Positions 9,188 to 19,122 are shown, numbered from the stretch's first letter. The stretch is DNA of 44,877 nt from Verrucomicrobiales bacterium (GCA_013213905.1 JABSSQ010000005.1:1-44877), one strand, 5' to 3'. Program-made: numbers and translations. The notes: generated from the sequence alone by a model not told the origin.

Positions 9188-9796
9188 GGCCACGGTTCAT
9201 CGAGGCGGCGGATCGAGGCATTCGAGTCAAGATCATGGTCGATGATTTCCTTCGTGGTGGAGATGACGAGAGGCATTGCCAGCCAAACTTCCAACAGCAC
9301 TCGCGTGACCTTGCTGACCTGCCGACTCGCCCCCAACAATCACACGATTGTTCGCAGCCATTACAAGAGGCACCGTGTCAGTCTTCTCCGGGCAGGAAGT
9401 GCTCTCCTCGAACTCCGCGGCGATCCCTCCTGGGGAACTCAAAAGCTGAGCAATGTCTTGCCGATCTAAAGTGAATTTGTCGCGCTTCATTTCAAAGGCA
9501 GCGTTGGAAATCGAAAAACGCGCTACCTCGGGTCCCTGAATCTGGATCCGAGGCCAGTAAAGTGGAACACTGAGAACGGCCTCATCATCGACTCTCCGTC
9601 CGTGCCGAGAGAGATCGCAGATCTCTTCGATTAACTGATGGATCCAGCCAATTCCTGGGAACTCGTCCCCAATGCATTCGATGCGAATCACTGGAAATCT
9701 GACACCGACACCAAGTTCTTCCAACCAGCCAACGGTCGGGGGCGCCGCGTCATCGGTATCCTGTCTGGTCTACTTCCTGTTGACGGGCAACTTTAA
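9184..9796 (+). pseudogene. Decayed phospholipase D-superfamily (cardiolipin synthase/ClsC-like) gene
   Basis: Frame 1: RPRFIEAADRGIRVKIMVDDFLRGGDDE (PLD N-terminal region). Frame 2: STRVTLLTCRLAPNNHTIVRSHYKRHRVSLLRAGSALLELRGDPS...[TAA 9467-9469]...ALHFKGSVGNRKTRYLGSLNLDPRPVKWNTENGLIIDSPSVPREIADLFD[TAA 9632-9634]LMDPANSWELVPNAFD...RRVIGILSGLLPVDGQL*. One frame change, two internal stops, and the first HKD region missing. Confidence 0.87.
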
Positions 9797-9800
9797 CCAC

Positions 9801-9828
9801 TTGCGAAACCTGCAAGAAGGTCGATAAT
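9801..9828 (+). promoter_or_regulatory. Putative sigma70-type promoter for tRNA-Val
   Basis: TTGCGA (9801-9806), 16-nt spacer, GATAAT (9823-9828), about 35 nt upstream of the mature tRNA 5' end. Confidence 0.45.
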
Positions 9829-9862
9829 ACCGCCCCTTCAGAAGGAGAATTTCCTCCTGAAT

Positions 9863-9937
9863 GCGCGAATAGCTCAGCGGTAGAGCATCTCGTTTACACC
9901 GAGGCGGTCGGGGGTTCAAATCCCTCTTCGCGCACCA
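9863..9937 (+). tRNA. tRNA-Val (anticodon UAC), CCA encoded
   Basis: Cloverleaf by eye: acceptor GCGCGAA/TTCGCGC, D-arm GCTCAGCGGTAGAGC, anticodon stem TCTCG/CGAGG with loop TTTACAC (UAC), T-arm GGGGGTTCAAATCCCTC, discriminator A then CCA. Confidence 0.95.
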
Positions 9938-9983
9938 TTCATCTCCCATCGGTCACCGCCGAACCCAGTCGTTTGACGATTCC

Positions 9984-10027
9984 CCCGACCGCAGCGGTCG
10001 GGACTGCCCGTTGAGGCAACGCCTCAA
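9984..10027. repeat. Two adjacent inverted repeats downstream of the tRNA (possible terminator/structured RNA)
   Basis: CCCGACCGCAGCGGTCGGG (9984-10002) and TTGAGGCAACGCCTCAA (10011-10027) are perfect short hairpins. No T-tract follows. Confidence 0.5.
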
Positions 10028-10545
10028 TTACCAAACCGCGACGGGCCGCAAGGCGATCCTCCGCTCTTATTTCCCAGCGTTGCCATGCACGCGTTCCGCT
10101 TCAGAAAAAACTGCCCCCGCAGCGATAGCCAGGGTTAGAAGATCAAAACAAGCCATCAAAACGGTCCACGCGCCAGCACCTTCACTTAGCGCCCATATGC
10201 GGCATCGAATTTGTCGAGACAAGTCAGGTGCTCACACCCCTGACTACCCCGAAAAAGCCATGTTAACCCAACGGTCGCTGCGCAGTAAAGATCAGTATCT
10301 GATCTCACACGCGAAAGAAAGAGGTTCCGAAAGCCGGTAGAATATCACCTCAATCTTCACGGGCTTTAGCGAAGCCAGAAAGCACTTATTTCCGAGATCA
10401 GATCAATTCACCAATGAGGAAATCAGGCAAAGTTGTGAGAAAATTTCAGTATCCGCCCGAGGGCAAAAGTTGTTATCCTTCTGACGATTCAGCGATCGAG
10501 GTCTGACAACAGTGTCATACCAGCGCCGAACGAATAAAAACGCCC

Positions 10546-11103
10546 ATGAAACCAAAAATCCTCACTCTCGGACTGGCTGCCATCCTCTCCGCGACCCTTT
10601 CGTTCGCGCAGACTGATGGTGACGAGTGGCACCAGGTCTCCAGTGCTGACGGAATGGCCACCGTGATGTTCCCTGTCCCGCTCGACCCCGAAAAGGTCGA
10701 CGAATTCGAAACCAAGATCCCCGGCGGCAAGGGCGTGACCAAAAAGCTCATTCACCGGGATGACAACAGCATGTTCTCAATCAGCGGAACGGAATTCCAC
10801 GGCATGGCAAAACTCAAAGGCGTCGATGCGATCCTCGAACGGGCACGAGCCGAAATCATCTCCCGTGACAATGCCCGGCAGATTTCATTCGAAGCAGCGT
10901 CCGGATTCACTGATCCGAAGGTCATGCTTCTCAAATACGAGATTGCCGAGACGAAGTTCGACGGATTCGCCGTGCTCTTTCTAATCAACAAAAAGCTCTA
11001 TGTCATCGACTCCCAGTTGAAGCAGGATTCGTCTTCCACAGCCCGCGAAAAAATCGAGGAAGACCAGGCCAGGCTCCTTCAGAGTTTGAAGATCGCCTCT
11101 TAG
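10546..11103 (+). CDS. Secreted hypothetical protein
   Basis: 185 aa; signal peptide MKPKILTLGLAAILSATLSFAQ; no recognised domain. Confidence 0.85.
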   Translation: MKPKILTLGLAAILSATLSFAQTDGDEWHQVSSADGMATVMFPVPLDPEKVDEFETKIPGGKGVTKKLIHRDDNSMFSISGTEFHGMAKLKGVDAILERARAEIISRDNARQISFEAASGFTDPKVMLLKYEIAETKFDGFAVLFLINKKLYVIDSQLKQDSSSTAREKIEEDQARLLQSLKIAS

Positions 11104-11174
11104 CGAATTCTGCCTAGGGATTACTGATCAATCCCCGGCCATCGCCCCCTCCCATAGCCCGCTGATTTTCAGCG

Positions 11175-11201
11175 AGCCGTGCCGCCTTTCGCGCGGCTTT
11201 C
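11175..11201 (+). terminator. Possible intrinsic terminator
   Basis: AGCCG...CGGCTTTCT stem followed by a short pyrimidine run, downstream of the 10546-11103 gene. Confidence 0.3.
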
Positions 11202-11311
11202 TGTCGGAAATACCTCCCAAAATAGGCGTGATTTCCCCATATCCCCATAAACGCTACAAAAAACGCTTCTAAAATCTGAGAATTGAGCGATGTTCCGCGC
11301 CATCACCAATT

Positions 11312-11680
11312 ATGGATAAAGACAACGATACTGTAGAACTGGAAGGAACGATCCACACCGTTCTTCCTGGAACCATGTTCCGAGTCGAGCTGGACAACGG
11401 CCACCTCGTCCTCGCGCACATTTCCGGGAAAATGCGGAAGCGATTCATCCGCCTAGTTGCCGGTGACCGCGTCAAAATCGAGATGTCTCCCTACGACACC
11501 GAGAAAGCGCGCATCGTGTATCGAGTCGACAGCCGAAGCCCCCGTCAGGGAGGTCATCCCGGCAAGCGACGCTCTCCGCGTTCCATGGCACGTCCGGGAC
11601 AGCCGAAGAAGCGAGCCAAACCAAATCCAACCCCGCGTCGCGGTGCCGGTGGTGGCGGCGGCGGTAAGAAGAAGAAGTAA
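11312..11680 (+). CDS. infA: Translation initiation factor IF-1 with a basic C-terminal extension
   Basis: Core [64 protein letters not shown] is typical of IF-1; followed by about 50 aa of Arg/Lys/Pro/Gly-rich tail ending [10 protein letters not shown]. Confidence 0.93.
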   Translation: MDKDNDTVELEGTIHTVLPGTMFRVELDNGHLVLAHISGKMRKRFIRLVAGDRVKIEMSPYDTEKARIVYRVDSRSPRQGGHPGKRRSPRSMARPGQPKKRAKPNPTPRRGAGGGGGGKKKK

Positions 11681-11715
11681 TCGCCTGACCGACTTCAGTC
11701 GGTTCCTACCGCAGG

Positions 11716-12285
11716 ATGGGAATGACGAACTGTTTCGCCATCCTCGGACTTAGCGAGTCCCTCACCCTCGATCCCGGGGATATTGAATCGTCGTGGCAAG
11801 CCGCCACGCGCGAAGAGCATCCGGACAGTTCTCCCGGAACTGAAGAGAACCGCGCTGCCGAACTCAATCAGGCACGCGCCACCCTCTCGTTGCCGGTGGA
11901 AAGACTCGGGCACTGGCTGCAACTCAAACTGGGAGAGTTTGAGCCCAACCGCTCGATCGATCCTGAACTGATGGATCTTTTTGCCTCCATTCATTCAGCC
12001 CTCGAATCGGCGGACTCAGTCATCTCACGGCATCAGAAATCGACCACGGCCCTGACCAAGGCACTCCTCGCCAAGGAAGCCGTCAATGCTCAGCTCGCCA
12101 TCCAGGAGCAGATGGCCGGGATTCACAGCCTCAAGCAGTCCATTATCGACAGCTTTCCGGACCTCGAAAAAGCAGGAGAATCCGGCGATTTCGAAGAAGC
12201 GAAGCGTAACCTCGGACAACTCAAGTTTCTGACCAAGTGGGAACAACAATGCCAGTCTCGACTCCTGTCCCTGCTCGAGTGCTGA
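11716..12285 (+). CDS. hscB: HscB-like Fe-S cluster co-chaperone (J-domain)
   Basis: N-terminal [32 protein letters not shown] with HPD motif; HscB-like helical C-terminus; immediately upstream of an HscA-like Hsp70. Confidence 0.83.
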   Translation: MGMTNCFAILGLSESLTLDPGDIESSWQAATREEHPDSSPGTEENRAAELNQARATLSLPVERLGHWLQLKLGEFEPNRSIDPELMDLFASIHSALESADSVISRHQKSTTALTKALLAKEAVNAQLAIQEQMAGIHSLKQSIIDSFPDLEKAGESGDFEEAKRNLGQLKFLTKWEQQCQSRLLSLLEC

Positions 12286-12292
12286 AACCAAG

Positions 12293-14095
12293 ATGAACGA
12301 AGAGCTTATCATCGGAATCGACCTGGGAACGACCAACTCGCTCGTTGGAGTAGTCGATTCCGGTTTCCCCATCATCCTCGCCGATTCCGACGGGGAACGG
12401 CTCACGCCCTCCGTCGTCACCTATCGCAGTGAAGGCTCCATCGCCACCGGTCGTGAAGCGGTTCGCCTTCAGCAGCTGGAGCCGGAAAGAACCGTCTCAT
12501 CAGTGAAGAGATTCATCGGGCGCCCGTATGATCATCTCTCGACCGAAGAAATCGAATCGAGCGACTACACGGTTCAACCGACCCCTTCCGGCGGGATCAA
12601 CATCGCCTTTGGCGAAGACCATTCCGTCAGTCCGATTGAAGTCTCGTCCGAGATTCTCAACCACCTCAAGCAAGTTGCCGAAACAGCACTCGAACACGAA
12701 GTCAGCCGCGCGGTCGTTACTGTCCCCGCCTACTTCAGCAACTCTCAGCGGGAAGCTACCAAAGCGGCCGCCGAAGCGGTTGGCTTGACCGTTGAGCGCA
12801 TTCTCAACGAGCCCACGGCCGCGGCACTCGCCTACGGACTGGACAAGCTCGACGACGAGCAGACCGTCGCCGTTTACGATCTCGGTGGTGGAACTTTTGA
12901 TCTTTCCATTCTCCAGATGAAGGAAGGTCTCTTCGAAGTCATCTCCACGGCCGGGGACACCCGACTTGGCGGAGACGATCTCGATCTCGCCATCGCAACG
13001 GCCATCCAGGGACGCCTCGGCATCGAGAATCTTTCCACCGCCGAATCTTCCCGGCTGCGCGCCGCCGCACGCGAGGCCAAGGAAGCGCTCAGTTCGGCTG
13101 ACACTCACACCATCCGACTCCCCTTCTTTCGCGATACCGAAAGCTACGAGCTCGAGCTCACTCAAGAGGAAGTCGAAGCGTTGATGCAGCCGGTGATCGA
13201 CAGAACCCGCTCAATCTGCCAACGCGCTTTTGCTGAAGCCAAGAATAAGGGAGCCGGCTCTATCGATCACCTCATCCTGGTAGGAGGAAGCACCCGCATC
13301 CCCCTCGTTCGCAGAAGCATCGAAGAGTGGTTCGAAATTACTCCGAATCTCAGCCAGCATCCCGATGAGGCCGTCGCCCTCGGCGCCGCGATCCAGGCGG
13401 GCATTCTTTGTGGGCGAGTCAGGGAAGTGCTACTCGTCGATGTCACTCCGCTTTCGCTGGGTATTGAAACCTTCGGCGGATTGATGAATGTCATCATTCC
13501 AAGGAACTCCACCATACCGGCTAGGGCCGGAGAGTTGTTCACCAACGCCGTCGCCAACCAGGAATCCATGGCCATTCGCGTCCTCCAGGGCGAAAGGGAA
13601 ATGGCGCGCGACAACTGGCTGCTCGGTGAGATCGATGTCCCCTTCACCCCGGGCCCGAAGGGCTCCGCTCGTGTCGGCGTTCAATTCGCTATTGACCAGA
13701 ACGGCATTCTTGAAGTTCTCTCCCGAAACACCGCTACCGGCGAAGATCACGTTCTCGAAATCCGCAACTCAGCCGTCGATGTCGACGACGCCAGCGTCGA
13801 GCGCATGGTCAGTGAATCGATCGACCATGCCTTCGACGACATGAATGAGCGGATCTGGACAGAAGCCCGCATGAAAAGCGAGGAGCTGCTCCCGGCCGTC
13901 GACAGCGCCCTCGAACTCGTTGGTGACAAGCTTCCTGACGACGAAGTCGACCGCATTCGCGAGGCCGCAGCGAAAGTAAAGGCCCTGCTCGAAAGCGATC
14001 TTAAGGACGCGGCCGCCCTCAAGCAGGCGAACCACACCCTCGACGAAGCCACTCAGACCCTGGCAGCCCTGCTGGTCGAGGCGGCTTTTGAATAA
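12293..14095 (+). CDS. hscA: Hsp70-family chaperone HscA
   Basis: [71 protein letters not shown]; 600 aa; adjacent to hscB. Confidence 0.93.
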   Translation: MNEELIIGIDLGTTNSLVGVVDSGFPIILADSDGERLTPSVVTYRSEGSIATGREAVRLQQLEPERTVSSVKRFIGRPYDHLSTEEIESSDYTVQPTPSGGINIAFGEDHSVSPIEVSSEILNHLKQVAETALEHEVSRAVVTVPAYFSNSQREATKAAAEAVGLTVERILNEPTAAALAYGLDKLDDEQTVAVYDLGGGTFDLSILQMKEGLFEVISTAGDTRLGGDDLDLAIATAIQGRLGIENLSTAESSRLRAAAREAKEALSSADTHTIRLPFFRDTESYELELTQEEVEALMQPVIDRTRSICQRAFAEAKNKGAGSIDHLILVGGSTRIPLVRRSIEEWFEITPNLSQHPDEAVALGAAIQAGILCGRVREVLLVDVTPLSLGIETFGGLMNVIIPRNSTIPARAGELFTNAVANQESMAIRVLQGEREMARDNWLLGEIDVPFTPGPKGSARVGVQFAIDQNGILEVLSRNTATGEDHVLEIRNSAVDVDDASVERMVSESIDHAFDDMNERIWTEARMKSEELLPAVDSALELVGDKLPDDEVDRIREAAAKVKALLESDLKDAAALKQANHTLDEATQTLAALLVEAAFE

Positions 14096-14205
14096 AGGCG
14101 TCACAAAACGTCAGGCTTGCTGTCTACTTTATATGAGTGGATCTTACCCACTCACCCCTGAAGCGCCTTCCACCCGGAACCGGCCGAATCTTCCCTCCCC
14201 CGTTA

Positions 14206-16506
14206 ATGACCGAGCTCCTGAATCGACTGTCCGCCAACCCGGCCGATTGGGATCTGCGCACTTCGATTGTCAGGCAATACTACGAAGCGAGGGACTTCGA
14301 CATGGCGACGAAAATTCTCGCCCAGGCACCGAAGATCCCCAGCGAGGAAAATTCCGTTCTGTTTGCCGCCACCGTCTTTTCCAAGACAAATCCCTCTCAC
14401 AGTCTCAGCCTTCTCGACAAGTTTAGCTCAGTTCATGGAACCAGCGTGGAGATCGAACAGCTGAAGGCACGGATCAGTCACTATCACCATCCTAAAAATC
14501 CCGTTCCTCCGGATGACAATCGCGAGCGCTTCGCCCCGGTTCCGCCACGTGAGAATGCTACGGCACCTCCGGCTACCCGAAACATCGAAGTCGTTCCTGC
14601 TGATCCAGACCACCAGGCTCACCTTGCTTATGCACCGGTTCCCGCCCGCGAAAAAGAGCCTCCGGTGAAGACTCCGGTTCCTCCTGAAGAAACCGCGGCC
14701 GAAGAAGTGCCACCCGAACCTCAGGCAGAAGAGTCCCCACTTCCAGAGAAGAAGAAAAAGAAAAAGGGTCTCCTCCCCCGCCCTCCCACCGCTCCAGTCG
14801 AGCCTTCCATCGAGGAAGATGCCGAGGCCGCAACGGAACCAGATCCCGACCCCATCGCCGAAAGCCAGACGGAAGATTCAGAGCCTGACCAGGACAAGGA
14901 ACAGGAAAACGAAGAACCCGCTGACTTCGAAGATGAGGACCGGGAGATCAATTCAGACGACAAGACCGAAGGCGATAGCGAGGAAGAAGAGCCCGAGCGC
15001 CCCGATGCCCCGGAGCTTCACAAAACCGAAGAGGGTGACTCAGAGGTCGAAACAGAATCGGGTGTTCACATCTTTGTCTCCGGCGGCGAGGCCGTTCACG
15101 CAGCTGACAAAGAGGATGGCCGCGAAGAAAGGATCAAAGCGCTCGTCGCCGCCGTCGTCGTGCACCTTGTTTTCCTGATCATCTTCGCTTTCGCAGCGGT
15201 CAGCTCACCGCCGCCAACCCCGCCGCAAATCGTGGCTTCTGCGCCTGCCGAGGAACAACAGGAACTCGATGCCACGACCCTGGAAAGGAAAGCAGCCAAG
15301 AATACCGCCGCGCAGGCTGTCGCCACGCCCACCATCGCCGCGTCAGCCTTCTCCAGCTTCGCGCTCCCTGACAATCTCACCATCGACGTCAATGTCGACA
15401 TGTCCGCAATTTCGGACAACAACGCCAACTTCACGAATTCGATGCCGGGTTTTGGCGGCATGAAAGGCGTTCCGGCTTCGATGCGTTCGCGTTGCACCGC
15501 CACTCAGCGCATGAGCCGCCTCCGGGAAAACGGAGGTGACGAAAAGGCAGAAGAGGCCGTCGTCAAAGGACTCATCTTCCTGGCCAGCAAGCAGGACAAA
15601 CAGACCGGAGCGATTGGCACCGAATACACTGTCGGCATGACCAGTCTGTCACTGCTCGCCTTCCTGGGGCATTGCGAAACTCCGGAATCTCTCAAGTTCG
15701 GAGATACAGTCGTTAAGGCAACCCTGTTCCTGATGAACACCGCCATGGAAAACAACGGCCGGATGACCAATGGCGAACCGGGCGACCCCGCCACCTACGA
15801 ACACGCCATCGCAACCTACGCTCTCTGTGAACTTCACACCATGACCAGGGCCTCGGGCCGTGAGATTCCGCGACTCGGCTCGGTCATTCGCAAAGCTGTC
15901 GGCATCATCGTCAATGCCCAACATCGTGATGGAGGTTGGCCCTACGGATTCACCGGCGAGGGACTCGAAGACCTTTCGGTTTCGGGTTGGCAGATCCAGG
16001 CATTAAAGGCCGCTCACAATACCGGCGAACGAATCCCGGGTGTCGATCAAGCCCTGAATAAAGCCGTTAACGACTACCTGCCACGCATCCAGGACAGCCA
16101 GGGCGCTTTCAAATACAACCCCGGCGATCCGGCGGGACGTGACTCGCTTACCAGTGCCGCTTTACTCGGAATGAAAATGTGGAACGGCAGCGACAAATCC
16201 GAGTATTTCAAGGGCCTCCGCTACCTGACCACTCGATATCTCAACCCCACACCGGGAGGCAACTACTACACGCCCTACTACAACACCCAACTCTTCTTCC
16301 TTGAGGGAGGCGAGGCCTGGGAAAACTACAATACCAAGTTCCAGCCTCTTCTGTTGGCCGCCCAGAATCCTGACGGCTCATGGCTCGGAACCGGCCCGCG
16401 TAGAGATGACCGCATCATGAACACGGCCTGGGCTGTGCTAATGCTCGAAGTGTACTACCGCTACCTTCCCACCACCGACAAAGTCGACATGCGGACCGGT
16501 CGCTGA
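14206..16506 (+). CDS. Membrane-anchored prenyltransferase/squalene-oxidase-repeat protein (paralog A)
   Basis: TPR-like N-terminus, acidic Pro/Glu linker, one TM segment (VAAVVVHLVFLIIFAFAAV) followed by SPPPTPPQ, then an alpha/alpha-toroid-like C-terminal domain (GLIFLASKQDKQTGAIG; NAQHRDGGWPYG; SQGAFKYNPGD; NPDGSWLG). ATG 14206 preferred over GTG 14137. Confidence 0.85.
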   Translation: MTELLNRLSANPADWDLRTSIVRQYYEARDFDMATKILAQAPKIPSEENSVLFAATVFSKTNPSHSLSLLDKFSSVHGTSVEIEQLKARISHYHHPKNPVPPDDNRERFAPVPPRENATAPPATRNIEVVPADPDHQAHLAYAPVPAREKEPPVKTPVPPEETAAEEVPPEPQAEESPLPEKKKKKKGLLPRPPTAPVEPSIEEDAEAATEPDPDPIAESQTEDSEPDQDKEQENEEPADFEDEDREINSDDKTEGDSEEEEPERPDAPELHKTEEGDSEVETESGVHIFVSGGEAVHAADKEDGREERIKALVAAVVVHLVFLIIFAFAAVSSPPPTPPQIVASAPAEEQQELDATTLERKAAKNTAAQAVATPTIAASAFSSFALPDNLTIDVNVDMSAISDNNANFTNSMPGFGGMKGVPASMRSRCTATQRMSRLRENGGDEKAEEAVVKGLIFLASKQDKQTGAIGTEYTVGMTSLSLLAFLGHCETPESLKFGDTVVKATLFLMNTAMENNGRMTNGEPGDPATYEHAIATYALCELHTMTRASGREIPRLGSVIRKAVGIIVNAQHRDGGWPYGFTGEGLEDLSVSGWQIQALKAAHNTGERIPGVDQALNKAVNDYLPRIQDSQGAFKYNPGDPAGRDSLTSAALLGMKMWNGSDKSEYFKGLRYLTTRYLNPTPGGNYYTPYYNTQLFFLEGGEAWENYNTKFQPLLLAAQNPDGSWLGTGPRRDDRIMNTAWAVLMLEVYYRYLPTTDKVDMRTGR

Positions 16507-16530
16507 ACAAGGTGCATTTGGCCTTGTCTT
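16507..16530 (+). terminator. Weak hairpin between the two paralogs
   Basis: ACAAGG-tgcatttgg-CCTTGT followed by CTTTG. Confidence 0.3.
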
Positions 16531-16601
16531 TGAAATTCGTTCCCTGCTACCCTCCTTCCTTCCCGGAAGCCCCCCCTGGGAGCAAGACTGGTTGAACGGA
16601 A

Positions 16602-18629
16602 ATGCACGCCCCCACCGACAGCGCAGACGAATGGTATCTCAGCCAACTGGAAGCCAATCCCGGCGACTGGCACCTTCGCTGTCTCGTTACTCAGCGTCTT
16701 TACGAATGCGGCGATTATTCCAAAGCCGCACAGCTGATGTCCGAAGCTCCCGATATCCCCGGGGACGAAGAGAGCATCATTTTTGCCGCCACTATTCTTG
16801 GAGTTGAGACGCCACTCACCGGCATCGCAATCCTCAAAGGCTATCAGGCAGCGAGCGGTAGCTCACCGGCCATCGACGGGTTGCAGCAGCATCTCAACGA
16901 TCTCAAGAGCGGGCAGACCACCGAATTTCCAGCCACTCCCGAGACCAACGCGGTCAAGGTGATGCCTAAGCCCCGGAGACTGGGACAGACAGACGTCGTC
17001 GAGGAGGACCTGGAACCGACTCCCGAGATCGTTCCGACGCCACCACCTGCTCCGGAACTCACGGCCTCTCATCCCACCCATGATCCCGATACCGAGATCG
17101 AACTCCCCGGCCACGAAGGAGAACACTTTCACGCGGTGGTTGTTGAAGACGAGGAACACCATGAGCGGTCCTTCATCGTCGGAGAAGGCGAAGCCGTGCA
17201 GGCAGCGGACCGCGAATCGCAGGCCAAGGCAAAAATGGGTTCAGTACTCGTGGCAGCCATCGTCCACGTCGTTCTGATCCTCATCCTCATGTTCGTCATC
17301 GTGGCAGCGCCGCCATCGACTCCCCCGCAAATTACAGTCTCTTCCGTCGCCAATACCGAGGAAGTCACGATTGAGAACCAAACCCTGGTGCAGAACACGC
17401 AAAAGACGGCGACCGCTGCGGCTGCCACTCAGCCGATCATCACGAGTGCGGCGTTTTCCAACGTGATTGTGTCCGACAACTTTGAAATGGATGCGGACCT
17501 TTCCATGATCTCCATGTCCGACAACGACATCGGCTTTGGCATCTCCATGAGTGGATTCGGCGGCCCTTCTAACATGGGCGCAATTCCCGCAGGCATGCGT
17601 TCCCGCTGCTCCATGTCCGAACGCATGCGGCTGCTCCGCGAAATGGGAGGAGAAGACCGGGCCGAGCGCGCGGTCAGGGACGGGCTCCGTTATCTCACTT
17701 CTCAACAGGATGGCGAGACCGGAGCCATCGGCAAAACCTACACCGTCGGCATGACCGGTCTCTCGCTTCTTGCCTACCTCGGCCACTGCGAAACGCCCGA
17801 GTCTCCGAAATTTGGAGATGCGGTGGTCAAGGCGGCCATGTTCCTGATTGAAACCGCCCAGAATAATCGAGGCTTGATGACGAATGGCGAAAAAGGCCAT
17901 CACGAGGCCTACGAACATGCCATCGCCACCTATGCCCTCTCTGAGCTCTTTACCATGACCAAGGAAAGCGGGCGCGAAATTCCACGTCTAGGATCCGTCA
18001 TCAAGAAGTCAGCCGGAATTATCATCGATTACCAGACGGGTAACGGCGGATGGCCCTATTTGGGCAGGGAAAACGGAAAGGACGATCTATCGGTGTCTGG
18101 CTGGAATATCCAGGCGCTCAAAGCCGCCTACAACACCGGGGTCAGTATTCCCGGAATCGAACGAGCTCTCGACCGCGCTACCGAGGATTATCTGCCCGCC
18201 ACCCAGGATGCGAAAGGAGCCTTTAAATACAACATCAGCCAACCTGACGGCCGACAGTCTCTCACCGCCGCCGCCCTCCTCGGCATGCAGATCTGGAAAG
18301 GCTACAAAAGCGATTCCTACAACAAGGGATACAACTGGCTGAAAGGGCGATTGAAGAATCCGGGGCTGACCGGGGGTTCTCACGGCCTCTACGAACCCTA
18401 CTACAACACCCAGGTCTTCTTCATGGAAGGTGGAAAGGACTGGAAAGCTTACAATTCTATCTTCCAGCCCAGGCTTCTCGACGCCCAGAACGAAGATGGC
18501 TCGTGGATGGGCGACGGCAATCGCGAGGACTACCGCATCATGAACACTGCCTGGGCCGTGCTGATGCTGGAGGTGTATTACCGCTACCTTCCCACCACGG
18601 ACAAGATCGATGCAATCAAGGGGGGATAG
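16602..18629 (+). CDS. Membrane-anchored prenyltransferase/squalene-oxidase-repeat protein (paralog B)
   Basis: Same architecture as 14206-16506; shared MRSRC, LREMGG, VGMTGLSLLAYLGHCETPES, YEHAIATYAL, REIPRLGSVI, IMNTAWAVLMLEVYYRYLPTTDK. Confidence 0.87.
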   Translation: MHAPTDSADEWYLSQLEANPGDWHLRCLVTQRLYECGDYSKAAQLMSEAPDIPGDEESIIFAATILGVETPLTGIAILKGYQAASGSSPAIDGLQQHLNDLKSGQTTEFPATPETNAVKVMPKPRRLGQTDVVEEDLEPTPEIVPTPPPAPELTASHPTHDPDTEIELPGHEGEHFHAVVVEDEEHHERSFIVGEGEAVQAADRESQAKAKMGSVLVAAIVHVVLILILMFVIVAAPPSTPPQITVSSVANTEEVTIENQTLVQNTQKTATAAAATQPIITSAAFSNVIVSDNFEMDADLSMISMSDNDIGFGISMSGFGGPSNMGAIPAGMRSRCSMSERMRLLREMGGEDRAERAVRDGLRYLTSQQDGETGAIGKTYTVGMTGLSLLAYLGHCETPESPKFGDAVVKAAMFLIETAQNNRGLMTNGEKGHHEAYEHAIATYALSELFTMTKESGREIPRLGSVIKKSAGIIIDYQTGNGGWPYLGRENGKDDLSVSGWNIQALKAAYNTGVSIPGIERALDRATEDYLPATQDAKGAFKYNISQPDGRQSLTAAALLGMQIWKGYKSDSYNKGYNWLKGRLKNPGLTGGSHGLYEPYYNTQVFFMEGGKDWKAYNSIFQPRLLDAQNEDGSWMGDGNREDYRIMNTAWAVLMLEVYYRYLPTTDKIDAIKGG

Positions 18630-18740
18630 CTAATCGGCCACGCTGTCTCAAAATAACGCCGACAGTAAACCGGCGAAGATTTCAGCTCTCCGTTTAAAAG
18701 TGCCCCTTTCAAAGAGGCGTCACCGTGCGTATCCTATGGC

Positions 18741-19103
18741 ATGGCCGGTGAAGTCATTGGAAAAAACTTCCAAATCACTCAACTTGCGGAGCTGGATCCC
18801 ACTCCCTGCCCCTGCGGACAGTCAAGACGTGCTTTCATGAACGATGAAAACACGGCAGCCTCGATGCATCTCGTTGAAATTAAACAGGATAGCGAACTTC
18901 ATTTTCACAAACGGATGACGGAACTCTACTATATTCTCGAAGGCGAAGGCCATATCGAGCTCGATGGCGAGGTTCATCCCCTCACCCAGGGAACGGCAGT
19001 CCTGATCAAGCCCGGCTGCCGCCACCGAGCGGTTGGTTCAAATTTGAAGATTTTAAATATCCCCGTCCCCAAGTTTGACCCCGCAGACGAATACCACGCC
19101 TGA
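18741..19103 (+). CDS. Cupin domain protein
   Basis: [46 protein letters not shown] matches the cupin fold motifs. Confidence 0.9.
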   Translation: MAGEVIGKNFQITQLAELDPTPCPCGQSRRAFMNDENTAASMHLVEIKQDSELHFHKRMTELYYILEGEGHIELDGEVHPLTQGTAVLIKPGCRHRAVGSNLKILNIPVPKFDPADEYHA

Positions 19104-19122
19104 CCCTTTACCCTCCTGTTTC

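Noticed and set aside
8051-9193. N-terminal ~380 aa of the 7415..9193 minus ORF
   Set aside because: Antisense to the aldo/keto reductase; the HdeD-like protein has a natural ATG at 8050.
9233-9724. 163-aa minus-strand ORF
   Set aside because: Antisense to the recognisable PLD pseudogene frames; no independent coding support.
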